The notes: generated by a model from the letters alone, not told the origin. Positions 23,282 through 32,839 are shown, counted from the first letter of the stretch. The stretch: DNA of 64,000 nt from Tistrella mobilis KA081020-065 (GCF_000264455.2 NC_017956.1:3144001-3208000); one strand, 5' to 3'. Numbers and translations are program-made.

Positions 23282-24955
23282 TCAGCGGGGGGTGAGATAA
23301 CGGTCGAGGATGTTGGCGGTGACCCGCTCGACCATCGGATCCTGGCGGAGCAGGCCCGCCACCCATTCGCAGCTGCCGGCATGGAAGACCTCGCCGGCCC
23401 CGCGTCGGAAGTTGACGATGGCGCCCGAGCCGCGCTTGACCCGCTCGACGGCGGCAGGGTCGTCGCCGCCCGCCAGGATGCCGGCCACGAACCGGGCATC
23501 GGCATCGGACAGGAACTGGTCGTCGGCGGGGATGTCGGCCGATTCCTCGATCAGTGACGACAGGCCCAGCGCCAGGATCTGCAGCCCATCGGGCACTTGT
23601 GCACCGGGGGCCGGTTCGGGCAGGCCGTTCTGGATGACGTAGTCGAGCCCGTCGACCTCGTAGCCGAAGACGTGGGAATCGGCCCCCAGCAGGTCGCCGT
23701 AATAGAGCCCTGTGCCGGCAAAGGCCCAGTGCTCCGGCCGGTAGACCGGAAAGCCCCGCACGCCGCGGGGCGCGCAGCCACCCCAGCCGACATAGAGGCC
23801 GCGGGTGGCATCCAGTCCGAAGGTCATCGCACCGGGGCGACCGATCTCTGCCGCTTCCCACGAGGTGGTGATCCGGGGGGTGCCGGCGAGCGGATCTTCA
23901 GCACGGGCCCGGTATTTGTAGCAGACCTGGGTGCGGCCTTCGTCTTCCAGCCGGGTCTGCCACATGAAATTGCCGGCAAAGCGCGCGACCCGGCCGCCGG
24001 CCTCGACATAGGCATCGACGGCATCGCGCATCTCTGCCGTCCAGTACTCGTCATGACCGACGAAGACCACGCAGTCGTAACGCGACAGGATTTCGGGCCG
24101 ATCATGCAGATCGTGCTGGCTGGCGAGGTCTACGGCATAGCCGGCGCGCTCCGCCCAGCGGAAGAAATGGCCATCGTAAGAGGCCCAGCCGGCCGAGGCA
24201 TACTTCTTCGAATGGCCGGTCGCATAGGCCCATTCCATATGCGGGTAGCGCGGCGGCATGGCCGGCGGCACCGGCACCTCCAGCGGCACCCGCGGCGCCT
24301 CGGGCGGCAGGACCACGAAGCCGCGGCAGAAGGGCCGCTGCAGGCTGACCCGCGGGGCATACTGATTGCGCTCGGGCCCCGTGATGCCCTGATAGTGGTT
24401 GGATCCGCCCCAGGTGTTATAGGCGGTCCAGGTTCCGGTGGCGGCGATCTGCAGCACCCGGCCCGGCAGGCGATGCTGGCCTGCGGCGGTGACGATGAAC
24501 AGATGGTGGCAGGTGATCGGCGCCCCGTCGGCCCCTTCGCCCGTGGCCGTCACCCGATAGGCGCCGGATCGCCAGCCCGCCGGTATGACCAGCCGATGGG
24601 CGACGGGCCAGCCGCAGCCGGTCACCGAGCACTGATCGGGGGCGTCGTGATGGCCGGCGGTCAGGCCCTCTTCGACATGCACCAGTTCGAGTGCCGCGCC
24701 GTCGCGGGCAATCTCCAGCCGCCAGTTGGCCGAGGTCGACGAGACGTGGAAAGCGACGGTGTCGCCGGGGGCATAGGAGAGCCGGTCGGTATAGCACCAG
24801 ATCTCCCCTCGGGCGCCATCCATGCCAGGGTATTCATAGGTATGACCGAGTACGGCGATGCGCCGCTGGGCGGCGGTCAGGCCGTAATCCGGCCAGCCGG
24901 CGACATCGGGGGCGGCGGCATCGGGGGCGGCGGCGGTACCGAGGGGGGCGTTCAT
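23282..24955 (-). CDS. N,N-dimethylformamidase large-subunit-like protein
   Basis: A 557-residue protein resembling the C-terminal catalytic part of the N,N-dimethylformamidase beta (large) subunit. Recognisable segments are GRVLQIAATGTWTAYNTWGGSN, EWAYATGHSKKYAS, DCVVFVGHDEYWTAEMRDAVDAYVEAGG and VARFAGNFMWQTRLE. The N-terminus lacks the longer extension of the 760-residue DMFase subunit, and no small-subunit gene is adjacent. I placed the start at 24955, 13 bases after the ATPase stop; upstream sequence belongs to that gene. It may hydrolyse an N-substituted amide, giving the amine used by the aminotransferase. Activity is not proven by sequence. Confidence 0.65.
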   Translation of the reverse strand: MNAPLGTAAAPDAAAPDVAGWPDYGLTAAQRRIAVLGHTYEYPGMDGARGEIWCYTDRLSYAPGDTVAFHVSSTSANWRLEIARDGAALELVHVEEGLTAGHHDAPDQCSVTGCGWPVAHRLVIPAGWRSGAYRVTATGEGADGAPITCHHLFIVTAAGQHRLPGRVLQIAATGTWTAYNTWGGSNHYQGITGPERNQYAPRVSLQRPFCRGFVVLPPEAPRVPLEVPVPPAMPPRYPHMEWAYATGHSKKYASAGWASYDGHFFRWAERAGYAVDLASQHDLHDRPEILSRYDCVVFVGHDEYWTAEMRDAVDAYVEAGGRVARFAGNFMWQTRLEDEGRTQVCYKYRARAEDPLAGTPRITTSWEAAEIGRPGAMTFGLDATRGLYVGWGGCAPRGVRGFPVYRPEHWAFAGTGLYYGDLLGADSHVFGYEVDGLDYVIQNGLPEPAPGAQVPDGLQILALGLSSLIEESADIPADDQFLSDADARFVAGILAGGDDPAAVERVKRGSGAIVNFRRGAGEVFHAGSCEWVAGLLRQDPMVERVTANILDRYLTPR

Positions 24956-24968
24956 GGCCGTGATCCCG

Positions 24969-25745
24969 TCATGCGAGGTATTTGCGCAGGAAGCCGCGGG
25001 TGCGCTCCTGCCGGGGGTTGCGGAAGATCTCGGCCGGCGGTCCCTGCTCCACCACCACGCCGCCATCCATGAACAGCACCTCGTCGGCGACCTCTTCGGC
25101 GAAACGCATTTCGTGGGTGACGATCAGCATGGTCATGTGCTCGGCCGCGAGCTGCTTCATCACCAGATTGACCTCGTCGACCAGTTCGGGATCGAGCGCC
25201 GAGGTCGCCTCGTCGAACAGCATCACTTTGGGCCCCATGGCGAGCGCGCGGGCGATGGCGACCCGCTGCTTCTGCCCGCCCGACAGCCGGGCTGGATGGG
25301 TGTCCATGCGGTCGGCGAGGCCCACCTTCGCCAGCTGGTCCCGCGCCACCTCGCGCGCCTCGGCCTCGCTCATGCCCTTGAGCAGGGTGAGCGCCAGGGT
25401 GACGTTGCGCCCGACCGTCAGATGCGGGAACAGATTGAAGTGCTGGAACACCATGCCCATCTGCTGGCGCACCGCATTGATGTGCCGTTCGAAGGCCGCC
25501 CCGGTGAGCGGCGCGTTCACCTGGACGCCGTCGAGGAAGATCTCGCCCTCGTTCAGCGTCTCCAGATGATTGATCGACCGCAACAAAGTGCTCTTCCCCG
25601 AGCCGCTCGGGCCGATGATCGCGATGATCCGGCCACGGTCGACGGTCAGGTCGATGCCCTTCAGCACCTCGAGCGCGCCATAGCGCTTGTGGGCATTGCG
25701 GACCTCGACCATGGGCCGGGGGGCGGAGGAGCTGGTCGTCGTCAT
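24969..25745 (-). CDS. Polar amino acid ABC transporter ATPase (GlnQ-like)
   Basis: A 258-residue ATPase with [25 protein letters not shown] and [16 protein letters not shown], plus [18 protein letters not shown] typical of the HisP/GlnQ group. The [18 protein letters not shown] segment after the switch His is also characteristic. It overlaps the upstream permease by ATGA (25742-25745). It powers the two permeases encoded upstream for a polar amino acid or small amino compound. Confidence 0.9.
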   Translation of the reverse strand: MTTTSSSAPRPMVEVRNAHKRYGALEVLKGIDLTVDRGRIIAIIGPSGSGKSTLLRSINHLETLNEGEIFLDGVQVNAPLTGAAFERHINAVRQQMGMVFQHFNLFPHLTVGRNVTLALTLLKGMSEAEAREVARDQLAKVGLADRMDTHPARLSGGQKQRVAIARALAMGPKVMLFDEATSALDPELVDEVNLVMKQLAAEHMTMLIVTHEMRFAEEVADEVLFMDGGVVVEQGPPAEIFRNPRQERTRGFLRKYLA

Positions 25746-26401
25746 CGCGTCGCCTCCACGCGCTTCTCGATCAGGCGCAGGCCCGCTTCGAGCATCAGGT
25801 TCAGGACGTAATAGAGCGCGGCCGCGACGATGTAGAACTCGAAGGGCCGGAAGGTCTCGCTGATCGCAAGCTGGGCGGCATGGACCAATTCGGCGACGCC
25901 GATCACCGAGACCAGAGCCGATTCCTTCAGCAGCGCGATCAGGTTGTTGCCGATCGGTGGCACCACCGAGCGCACCGCCTGGGGCACGATCACATGGCGG
26001 AAGCTCTGATAGCGGCTGAGCCCCAGGCTGCGCGCGCCCTCGTTCTGGCCGGGGTCGACGGCGGTGATGCCGGCGCGGATGACATCGGCGTTGTAGACCG
26101 CGAAATGCAGGCCGAGGCCGATGATGCCGGCGACCAGAGCCGGCACGTCGATGCCGATCTGCACCAGGCCGAAATAGATCAGAAACAGCTGCAACAGCAG
26201 CGGCGTGCCCATGAACAGCCAGGCGAAACCGCGCACCGGCAGGCGGATGAACCAGGGCGCGTACATGGTGGCGACGGCGAAGCCGATGCCGCCTGCAAAA
26301 CTGACCGCAGCCGCCGCAACCGTCAGCACCGCCGTCCAGAGGGCGCCTGTCAGGATCAGGTCGGCATAGGGCGGCACGACCGAGAAATCGAGGCCCTCCA
26401 T
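25742..26401 (-). CDS. Polar amino acid ABC transporter permease
   Basis: A 219-residue HisM/GlnP-type permease with about five membrane spans. The docking loop [29 protein letters not shown] is near residue 130, and [11 protein letters not shown] is represented by [16 protein letters not shown]. It lies 1 base after the second permease gene (26403) and overlaps the ATPase gene by 4 bases. The two permeases probably form a heterodimer. Confidence 0.88.
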   Translation of the reverse strand: MEGLDFSVVPPYADLILTGALWTAVLTVAAAAVSFAGGIGFAVATMYAPWFIRLPVRGFAWLFMGTPLLLQLFLIYFGLVQIGIDVPALVAGIIGLGLHFAVYNADVIRAGITAVDPGQNEGARSLGLSRYQSFRHVIVPQAVRSVVPPIGNNLIALLKESALVSVIGVAELVHAAQLAISETFRPFEFYIVAAALYYVLNLMLEAGLRLIEKRVEATR

Positions 26402-26402
26402 C

Positions 26403-27059
26403 TCAGCGCCCCCCGTCGATGGCGAAGCGCCGGTCGAGCCAGCCGATGGCCTGAAGCGCCACCCAGATCATCACCATGTAGAACAGCGCCGCGATCGCGA
26501 ACATCTCGAACGGCTTGTATGTGGAGCCGATATAGCGCTGGGCGGTGTAGGTCAGTTCGACCAGAGAAATGGCCGATACCAGCGCCGAGCCCTTGATCAG
26601 GGCGATGGTGTTGACGCCGAGCGGCCGGATCATCAGCCGGGCGGCCTGGGGCAGGATCACCCGGGTCATGGTCTGGCCGCGGCCGATGCCCAGGCTGCGC
26701 GCGGCCTCGGTCTGGCCGCGATCGACGGCGAGGATCGCGCCCCGGATCGATTCGGTCATATAGGCCCCGATATTGATGCCGAGCCCGATGACACCGGCCG
26801 CGAACGGGTCCAGCTCGATCCCGATCTGCGGCCCGCCGAAATAGAGCACGAACAGCTGAATGAGGCAGGGCGTGCCGCGGAACAGGCTGACATAGGCCCC
26901 GCCGGCATACCGGATGACGGCGACACGCGACAGCCGCGCCGCAGCACCGCATGCCCCCATGGCGAGGCCCAGGACCAGCGCCAGAACCGAAATCTGCACC
27001 GTGATCCAGGCGGCTTCCGCAAAGAAGGGGAAGACCCGGATCATCAGGTCGACATCCAT
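26403..27059 (-). CDS. Polar amino acid ABC transporter permease
   Basis: A 218-residue HisQ/GlnP-type permease. SLFRGTPCLIQLFVLYFG is the family motif near residue 60, and the docking loop QTEAARSLGIGRGQTMTRVILPQAARLM lies near residue 130. About five spans. Met6 is an alternative start. It is the first membrane gene after the binding-protein gene, with an 84-base gap that contains no gene. Confidence 0.88.
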   Translation of the reverse strand: MDVDLMIRVFPFFAEAAWITVQISVLALVLGLAMGACGAAARLSRVAVIRYAGGAYVSLFRGTPCLIQLFVLYFGGPQIGIELDPFAAGVIGLGINIGAYMTESIRGAILAVDRGQTEAARSLGIGRGQTMTRVILPQAARLMIRPLGVNTIALIKGSALVSAISLVELTYTAQRYIGSTYKPFEMFAIAALFYMVMIWVALQAIGWLDRRFAIDGGR

Positions 27060-27143
27060 GGGTTCCGTCTCCCGATGGCATAGGCTCCGCCCCCGGAAGG
27101 GGCGCGCAGGATGCGCGGGAGGGGGCGCCTCCCGCGCGACGGA

Positions 27144-27920
27144 TCAGCGGATGTCGGCGCCGACCCACTCCATCGAGATCTTCTCGTAGGTGCCGTCGGC
27201 CATCATCCCGTCCAGCGCCGTCTGCATGGCGGCGTGGAGATCGGGGTTGTTCTTGCGGATGGCGATGCCGATCGCGACTGCACCGCCCTCGATGTCCGGC
27301 GTGTCGAGCTGACGCAGCTTCTCGCCGTTTTCCTTGATCGCGACCCGGACGGGGATGTTGTCGTTCACGATCGCCTGCACCCGGCCGGCCTTCAGCTCCA
27401 GCAGCAGTTCGGGCAGGCCCTTATAGGTGCGCACCGACCAGCCGTTCTGGGTGCGGGCCCATTTCTCGTGGGTTTCGCCCAGGGTGACGCCGACGGTCTT
27501 GCCCTTGAGATCGGCCAGGGTCTTCACGTCGGAGGCCTCGGTCACGAAGACCGCACGGCCGGCGTGATAATAGGGGCCGACGAAATCCACCACCTTCTCG
27601 CGCTCGGGCGTGATGGTCATGCTGCCGACGATGGTGTCGTATTTCTTCGCCAGCAGACCGGCCAGGATGCCGTCCCAGGCGGTGGTGACAATCTCACCCT
27701 CGACGCCGATGCGCTTCGCGATCTCGCGGCCGATCGCCGCATCGAAGCCGACCACCTCGTTGCGGTCGTTGACGAAGTTGAAGGGCGGGTAGGCGCCGCT
27801 CATGGCGATCTTCATCACGCCGTCGTCCTTGATCTTCGCCAGATCATCGGCCGCGGCGACACCGGCGCCCATCACCAGCGCGACGCCGGCGGCAAGCACG
27901 CCCGTCCAGAAACGCTTCAT
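27144..27920 (-). CDS. Polar amino acid ABC transporter substrate-binding protein
   Basis: A 258-residue family 3 binding protein. The signal peptide MKRFWTGVLAAGVALVMGAGVAAADD is clear, then the motif GAYPPFNFVNDRNEVVGFDAAIG and the GSMTITPEREKVVDFVGPYYHAG segment used in ligand binding. GAGGGAGA sits 8 bases before ATG 27920, so this start is preferred to the long upstream frame. It opens the leftward operon that ends with the BKACE gene and is divergent from a LysR gene. Confidence 0.9.
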   Translation of the reverse strand: MKRFWTGVLAAGVALVMGAGVAAADDLAKIKDDGVMKIAMSGAYPPFNFVNDRNEVVGFDAAIGREIAKRIGVEGEIVTTAWDGILAGLLAKKYDTIVGSMTITPEREKVVDFVGPYYHAGRAVFVTEASDVKTLADLKGKTVGVTLGETHEKWARTQNGWSVRTYKGLPELLLELKAGRVQAIVNDNIPVRVAIKENGEKLRQLDTPDIEGGAVAIGIAIRKNNPDLHAAMQTALDGMMADGTYEKISMEWVGADIR

Positions 27921-28020
27921 TGTCGTGGTCTCCCTCGAGATCTGCGGCCGGGTCCCTGTTCCCCCGCGCGGGCCCCGGTTCCGCCCAGGTCCTCGCCGCC
28001 GCGTCACCTCATGCTCGCGG

Positions 28021-28092
28021 ATGCCGAGACCATTGATCAAATAGATAATGAAAATGTAAAACATAGTTCTGAAGAATGATCTGCGGGGTCCG
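28021..28092. promoter_or_regulatory. A+T-rich divergent promoter region of the LysR-controlled module
   Basis: The half of the 172-base intergenic gap next to lysR is strikingly A+T-rich. It holds TTGATC (28033-28038) and TGTAAA (28055-28060), 16 bases apart, as a possible lysR promoter. A dyad ATGT-AAA-ACAT (28054-28064) lies between. LysR proteins typically bind such divergent gaps and activate the opposite operon. Exact sites are inference. Confidence 0.4.
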
Positions 28093-29055
28093 ATGAAAAA
28101 GCACGAAGCCCAGCGCCTGGCCTGGGACCTGGACTGGAACCTGCTGCGCACCTTCATGGTGGTGGTGGAGGAACGCGGCATCACGGCGGCGGCCGAGCGG
28201 CTGGGGCTGAAGCAGCCCACGATCAGCAACGCGCTGGCGCGGCTGGAACGGCGGCTCGACCGCCGGCTGATCGAGCGCAAGCCCAATGTCTTCGAGGTCA
28301 CCCGCGCCGGCCAGCTGCTCTACGCCGATTGCGTTGAGATCTTCGGTACGGTCTCACGCCTGCCGATCCGGTTGCGCGATGTGAAGGAAGATGTGACCGG
28401 CCATGTCCTGATCGCGGTGGCGAGCCACATCGCCTCGCCGCTGTTCGACGAGGCGCTGTCGGATTTCCATGCCCGCCATCCCAGGGCGACCTTCGGCATC
28501 CAGGTGATGACCAGCCTGGACGTGGCGACAGCGGTCGCCCAGAAACGCGCCGCCTTCGGCCTGTGCCTGGTGCACACCCAGGACCCCAGGCTGGACTACC
28601 GGGTGTTCTATCGGGAATTCTTCGGCTTCTTCTGCGGCCCGACCCACCGGCTCTATGGCCGCACCGGGCTGGCGCTGGAAGATCTGCGCGGCGAGACCTC
28701 GGTGTCGTTCCAGACCGATCATACCTCCGACGCGCTGCGCCCGGTGGCGCTGCTGCGCGCCCGGGCCGGCGTCGACGAAGAAGTGGTCGGCGTGTCGTCG
28801 AGCCTGGAAGAGGTGCGCCGGATGATCACCGCCGGGCTCGGCATCGGCCCCTTGCCCCTGCATGTGGTCCGCCGCGACGTCCGCGACGGCCTGCTCTGGC
28901 GGCTGCCGCCCTATCAGGACCCGCCGGCGATCGACATCCACCTGGTCTTCAACCCGCAGGCCAGCCTGAACCGCGCCGAGGCCGGGCTGCTGGCCCTGCT
29001 GTGCGAACGGGTCGAGGCCCTGCCACTGCCGGCACGGACCTATGGGCCGGAGTGA
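28093..29055 (+). CDS. LysR family transcriptional regulator
   Basis: A 320-residue LTTR. The winged helix is WNLLRTFMVVVEERGITAAAERLGLKQPTISNALARLERRLDRRLIERK (residues 17-65), followed by an effector domain of normal size ending in HLVFNPQASLNRAEAGLLALL. It is divergent from the amino-acid-type importer, amide hydrolase, aminotransferase and BKACE operon and is its likely activator, with the imported compound or an intermediate as effector. Confidence 0.9.
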   Translation: MKKHEAQRLAWDLDWNLLRTFMVVVEERGITAAAERLGLKQPTISNALARLERRLDRRLIERKPNVFEVTRAGQLLYADCVEIFGTVSRLPIRLRDVKEDVTGHVLIAVASHIASPLFDEALSDFHARHPRATFGIQVMTSLDVATAVAQKRAAFGLCLVHTQDPRLDYRVFYREFFGFFCGPTHRLYGRTGLALEDLRGETSVSFQTDHTSDALRPVALLRARAGVDEEVVGVSSSLEEVRRMITAGLGIGPLPLHVVRRDVRDGLLWRLPPYQDPPAIDIHLVFNPQASLNRAEAGLLALLCERVEALPLPARTYGPE

Positions 29056-29172
29056 GGGGTGTCTTGAGACTGAACAAGATGGGGCGATGGCCCGAAGCGG
29101 CTCTCTCAAGGAACGCCCGGTTGGCCGTATTGCACGATCTTCTGTCCGCATCTCGCGCGCACGAGCCGGACG

Positions 29173-29205
29173 GCCGTGAAAGAATATTCATCAGATCTTC
29201 ACGGC
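29173..29205. promoter_or_regulatory. Nested palindromes before the efflux genes
   Basis: GCCGTGAA and TTCACGGC form a perfect dyad with a 17-base spacer that itself contains GAATATTC and overlaps AGATCT. It ends 18 bases before the HlyD-type gene start. Operator or leader hairpin are both possible; the AraC regulator of this module is a candidate binder. Confidence 0.45.
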
Positions 29206-29223
29206 ATTCGAGTTCATCACCCC

Positions 29224-30396
29224 ATGTCAAGCTCGGCAGGAACCACATCAACGGCGCCGGGGCCCGACACGGCTATGCCGTCACAGCCTCGGGCATGGCC
29301 TCTCAGACTGGCGCCATGGCTGGCCTGTGCCCTTGCCATCGCCGCGGTCGTTTACGTGACCTGGAACTGGAATGCCTGGACAGGCAGCCGTCCGATCCAG
29401 TCGACGCAAAACGCCTTCGTGAAGTCAGATCCCGTCATCCTGAGCGCGCGCGTGAGCGGCTATGTTCGACAGCTCCCCGTCACGGACTACCAGACCGTCA
29501 GAGCCGGAGACGTGATCGCCGAGATCGAGAGCGATGCCTATGCGATCGGCGTAAGAAGCGCTGGAGCGGCGCTGGCGAAGGCGCGGGCGGTGCTCGCCAA
29601 TCTGGACAATGAAGAAGCGCAGCAACGTGCTGTAATAGCGCAGGCGAGGGCGTCGCTTCGTGGTCGCGAGGCCAACCTTGTCGAAGCCCGGCGCGACTAT
29701 GTCCGGCAGTCCCGGCTTGTGGAAAAAGGGGCCGTCTCCCGTAAATCGTTCGGCGACGCCGAAGCGGCGCTGGCGTCCGCAACGGCGTCCCGCGACACCG
29801 AAGCGGCAGCCCTCGGCCTTGCGCAACGGGGGCTGGACACGCTGTCGGGACAGCGCGCTCAGCTTGTGGCGGATCGGGATGCGGCGGCCGCGTCTCTCGC
29901 CCTGGCAAAGCTGGATCTGCACCACACCCGAATTGTGGCTCCCTTTGATGGCGTCCTCGGGCGGCGTGACATTCAGGTCGGCAGCCTGGTGGGATCCGGA
30001 ACAGAGATCATCACGATCGTGCCGCGCGTCCCTGCCTATGTCATCGCGAACTACAAGGAGACCCAGCTCAGGAACGTTCAGCCCGGACAACCCGTCGAAG
30101 TCATCGTCGATGCCCTTCCTGATCATCGTTTCCGTGGGCGCGTCGAGCAGAGTTCTCCGATGAGCGGCAACGAGTCGTCGATCGTTCCGACGGACAACGC
30201 AACGGGCAACTTCACAAAGGTGGTGCAGCGTATCCCGGTGCGCATAGAGCTTGCCCCCGGACAATCCGGTCTTGATCGTCTGCGCGCCGGCATGTCGGTC
30301 GAGACGCGGATCGATACCCAGGACGCTCGGGTGGCCGCCTATTCCCGTCAGCGGCCTGAGGGGGCGGATCGGGCCCATGCCGATGCCCGGCAATAG
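29224..30396 (+). CDS. HlyD/EmrA-type membrane fusion protein
   Basis: A 390-residue periplasmic adaptor. One membrane anchor (LAPWLACALAIAAVVYVTW) is near residue 30, the biotinyl-lipoyl half-motif SARVSGYVRQLPVTDYQTVRAGDVIAEI near residue 75, a coiled coil at 100-230 and the closing half THRIVAPFDGVLGRRDIQVGSLV-like segment near 260. The start is uncertain: ATG 29224 is chosen because a GTG at 29176 lies inside the dyad; ATG 29275 is also possible. It pairs with the EmrB-type transporter that overlaps its 3' end. Together they would export drugs or metabolites across both membranes; no outer membrane gene is adjacent. Confidence 0.85.
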   Translation: MSSSAGTTSTAPGPDTAMPSQPRAWPLRLAPWLACALAIAAVVYVTWNWNAWTGSRPIQSTQNAFVKSDPVILSARVSGYVRQLPVTDYQTVRAGDVIAEIESDAYAIGVRSAGAALAKARAVLANLDNEEAQQRAVIAQARASLRGREANLVEARRDYVRQSRLVEKGAVSRKSFGDAEAALASATASRDTEAAALGLAQRGLDTLSGQRAQLVADRDAAAASLALAKLDLHHTRIVAPFDGVLGRRDIQVGSLVGSGTEIITIVPRVPAYVIANYKETQLRNVQPGQPVEVIVDALPDHRFRGRVEQSSPMSGNESSIVPTDNATGNFTKVVQRIPVRIELAPGQSGLDRLRAGMSVETRIDTQDARVAAYSRQRPEGADRAHADARQ

Positions 30397-31924
30397 ATCA
30401 CTCTCCGTCGGCCGGTTTTTCCTCCCGGCTCGTCTCCCGAACCCGGCTCTGACGGTAACGGCCGTTTTCCTCGGGGCCTTTCTCACGACCTTCCAGGGAC
30501 GCCTGTTCTCCATGTCGCTCGCGGATTTGAGAGGGCAGTTCGGCCTTGATGTCATCGAGAGTGCCTGGCTGAGCACGACGGCGAATGCGGCCCAGCTGCT
30601 GACGATGCCCGTCACCGTCTGGCTGTCCCTGATCTTCGGACCGGCGCGGGTCATCATCGTCCCGAGCCTGTGTCTCGCCCTGGCGACGTTGGTGATACCC
30701 TTCGTGCAGGGCTACGAATTGCTCCTTGTCCTGCATCTCGTCATGGGCCTGTGCCTGGGCGTGTATCTGCCGCTGACGATTTCGTTGGCACTGCGGAGCC
30801 TGAAGCCGCAATTCTGGCTGCTGGCGATGGCGGTCTACAGCCTGCGGGTTTCCTTCGGGACCGATATCGGGGTGAAGATCTCCGGGATCTATGTCGATGT
30901 GATCGACTGGCGGTGGGTCTACTGGACCGCATCGATCGTCGGCCCGCTGATCGCGTTCACAGCCTGGAAGGCGCTGCCGATCCCCCCTGTGGACCGCGGA
31001 AAACTGCGGGAAACCGATTGGGGAGGCATGGCCATGTTCTGCCTGAGCCTGGCGATGTTGTTTGCCGGCTGCTCGCTCGGTGAAACCCTGGGATGGTTCA
31101 GCTCGGGGATCGTGACAGCCTGCCTGGGGGCGGGCGCCATCCTGCTCGCCATCTCCGTCGCCAACATCCTCCTCAACAGGGAGGCTTTCGTCGATGTCAC
31201 GCCGCTCGCCAATCACAATGTTCGCACGGCACTGCTGATCGCCTGTCTCTATGCGGTGCTGATGGCACCGACCTCTCTTCTCGTTCCGAATTTCCTTGCC
31301 GCAATCGGCAAGCTGAAACCTCTCCAGACCGGGACCGCCTCCCTGATGGTATTTGCGACCTATCTGGTCCTGACACCGACGGCAGTCTGGCTTGCCAGGC
31401 GTGTGGATGCCCGCCTTCTTCTGATCGCCGGCCTGACTATCATCACCTTCACTTCGGCCTGCTGCGGGGCGCATATCAGCAACGAGTGGCGAACGGATCA
31501 GTATCTGCCGGCTCTGATCCTGTTCGCCGCCGGTGAATGCCTGACGCTGATGGGGCTCATTCCGATCATCGTCGTCAACATGAACCCACTGCACGCAGTC
31601 GCCATCGGATTTTATGCCCCCCTGGCACGGCTTTTTGCACCGGGCATCGCGAGTGGTCTGATGTCTGCGGCCTTGCGGATTTCCGCAGATACCCACGGGG
31701 CCATGTTGAAAGCGGGTGTGGAAACCGGAGACCCCGCCGTGCTCCAGCGCGCGGCCCTGGGGAGCATCTCCAACATCGCCCTGATCATAAACCGGGAAGC
31801 GACCGTGCTATCCTATATCGATGGCTTTTATCTCGTCTTCTGGGTCGGAATTCTTGCCTTGCTGTTGTCTGCGACCTTGAAGACTGCACCGGTCAACCCA
31901 CTGACGCCACCGAGATCCAATTGA
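30377..31924 (+). CDS. MFS transporter, DHA2/EmrB type
   Basis: A 515-residue transporter with about 14 hydrophobic segments. It has the WLSTTANAAQLLTMPVTVWLS N-terminal half typical of EmrB. The usual GxLaDrxGrkr loop after span 2 is degenerate (SLIFGPARVIIVPSL), so it is an atypical member. The start at 30377 overlaps the HlyD-type gene by 20 bases, and GAGGGGG lies upstream. Codon use is less G+C-biased than in the flanking catabolic modules. Likely drug:proton antiport through EmrA. Confidence 0.85.
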   Translation: MPMPGNRSLSVGRFFLPARLPNPALTVTAVFLGAFLTTFQGRLFSMSLADLRGQFGLDVIESAWLSTTANAAQLLTMPVTVWLSLIFGPARVIIVPSLCLALATLVIPFVQGYELLLVLHLVMGLCLGVYLPLTISLALRSLKPQFWLLAMAVYSLRVSFGTDIGVKISGIYVDVIDWRWVYWTASIVGPLIAFTAWKALPIPPVDRGKLRETDWGGMAMFCLSLAMLFAGCSLGETLGWFSSGIVTACLGAGAILLAISVANILLNREAFVDVTPLANHNVRTALLIACLYAVLMAPTSLLVPNFLAAIGKLKPLQTGTASLMVFATYLVLTPTAVWLARRVDARLLLIAGLTIITFTSACCGAHISNEWRTDQYLPALILFAAGECLTLMGLIPIIVVNMNPLHAVAIGFYAPLARLFAPGIASGLMSAALRISADTHGAMLKAGVETGDPAVLQRAALGSISNIALIINREATVLSYIDGFYLVFWVGILALLLSATLKTAPVNPLTPPRSN

Positions 31925-31933
31925 GGTGTGTTT

Positions 31934-32839
31934 ATGAGTATGCCGGCCCCTCCCTCTCATGACTATCCGGATACGATTGCGCGCCCCGTCCTCGGCCTGA
32001 AAATCGAACTCGCCTTTGCCGGCGAAACGGAGCCCCACAAGCACCGCAAGGACCAGTTGCTGTATGTCATTGAAGGCCTCATCACGGTTGAGGCTGCCGA
32101 TGGTGTGTGGACCGTCCCGCCGCAATGCGCCATCTGGATTCCAAGCGGCGTCCCCCATTTCGCCCGGGCGACCGGTCAGGTATCGATCGGCAATCTGTAT
32201 GTCGAGCCCGACCAGAGCCGCAGTCAGCGGTCGGATTGCGGGATCCTGTTCGTTCAGCCCCTCCTGCGCGAATTGATCCTGCGTTTCGTCAATGAACCGT
32301 ACAGAGGCCCGGAGGGAGATATCCGGGAGATGCGGCTGGCATCGGTCCTTATGGATGAACTCGAAAGAGCGCCGGTGGAGCCGCTGCGCCTTCCCATACC
32401 TACAGACCGGAGATTGAAGCGGCTGGTGGAGACGCTGATCGGCGATCCGTCACTCAGGCTCAATCTGGAAGAATGGGGTGCGCGCGTCGGCGCGAGCAAT
32501 CGCACGCTGACGAGGCTGTTCCAGCGTGAGACCGGCATGTCATTCGGCCGGTGGCGGCAGCAGCTGCATGTCGGTCTGGCCCTCCAGAGGCTGGCGGATG
32601 GCGACTCGGTGACGACGATCGCCATCGACCTCGGCTATGAGAGTCCAAGCGCGTTCATCGCCATGTTCCGACGGATGCTCGGCACGACCCCGGCCCGCTA
32701 TCTGACGGTGACGGCGACGGACACGAGCGGCGGTCGCAAAGAGGATGTCATCCACATCTGCGGCGACCGATGCCCTCACAACAAGAAGCGACCTGCGAGC
32801 AATGTCGTGCCGCTTTCACGCACCCGAAGCACCGGTTGA
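31934..32839 (+). CDS. AraC family regulator with cupin sensor domain
   Basis: A 301-residue regulator. The N-terminal cupin has HKHRKDQLLYVIEG and PPQCAIWIPSGVPH. The C-terminal double HTH has LRLNLEEWGARVGASNRTLTRLFQRETGMSFGRWRQQLHVGLALQRLADG, then TTIAIDLGYESPSAFIAMFRRMLGTTPARY. GAGG lies 7 bases before ATG 31934. It follows the efflux genes by 9 bases and probably regulates them. The last 40 residues are a poorly conserved, Cys/Arg-rich tail. Confidence 0.88.
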   Translation: MSMPAPPSHDYPDTIARPVLGLKIELAFAGETEPHKHRKDQLLYVIEGLITVEAADGVWTVPPQCAIWIPSGVPHFARATGQVSIGNLYVEPDQSRSQRSDCGILFVQPLLRELILRFVNEPYRGPEGDIREMRLASVLMDELERAPVEPLRLPIPTDRRLKRLVETLIGDPSLRLNLEEWGARVGASNRTLTRLFQRETGMSFGRWRQQLHVGLALQRLADGDSVTTIAIDLGYESPSAFIAMFRRMLGTTPARYLTVTATDTSGGRKEDVIHICGDRCPHNKKRPASNVVPLSRTRSTG

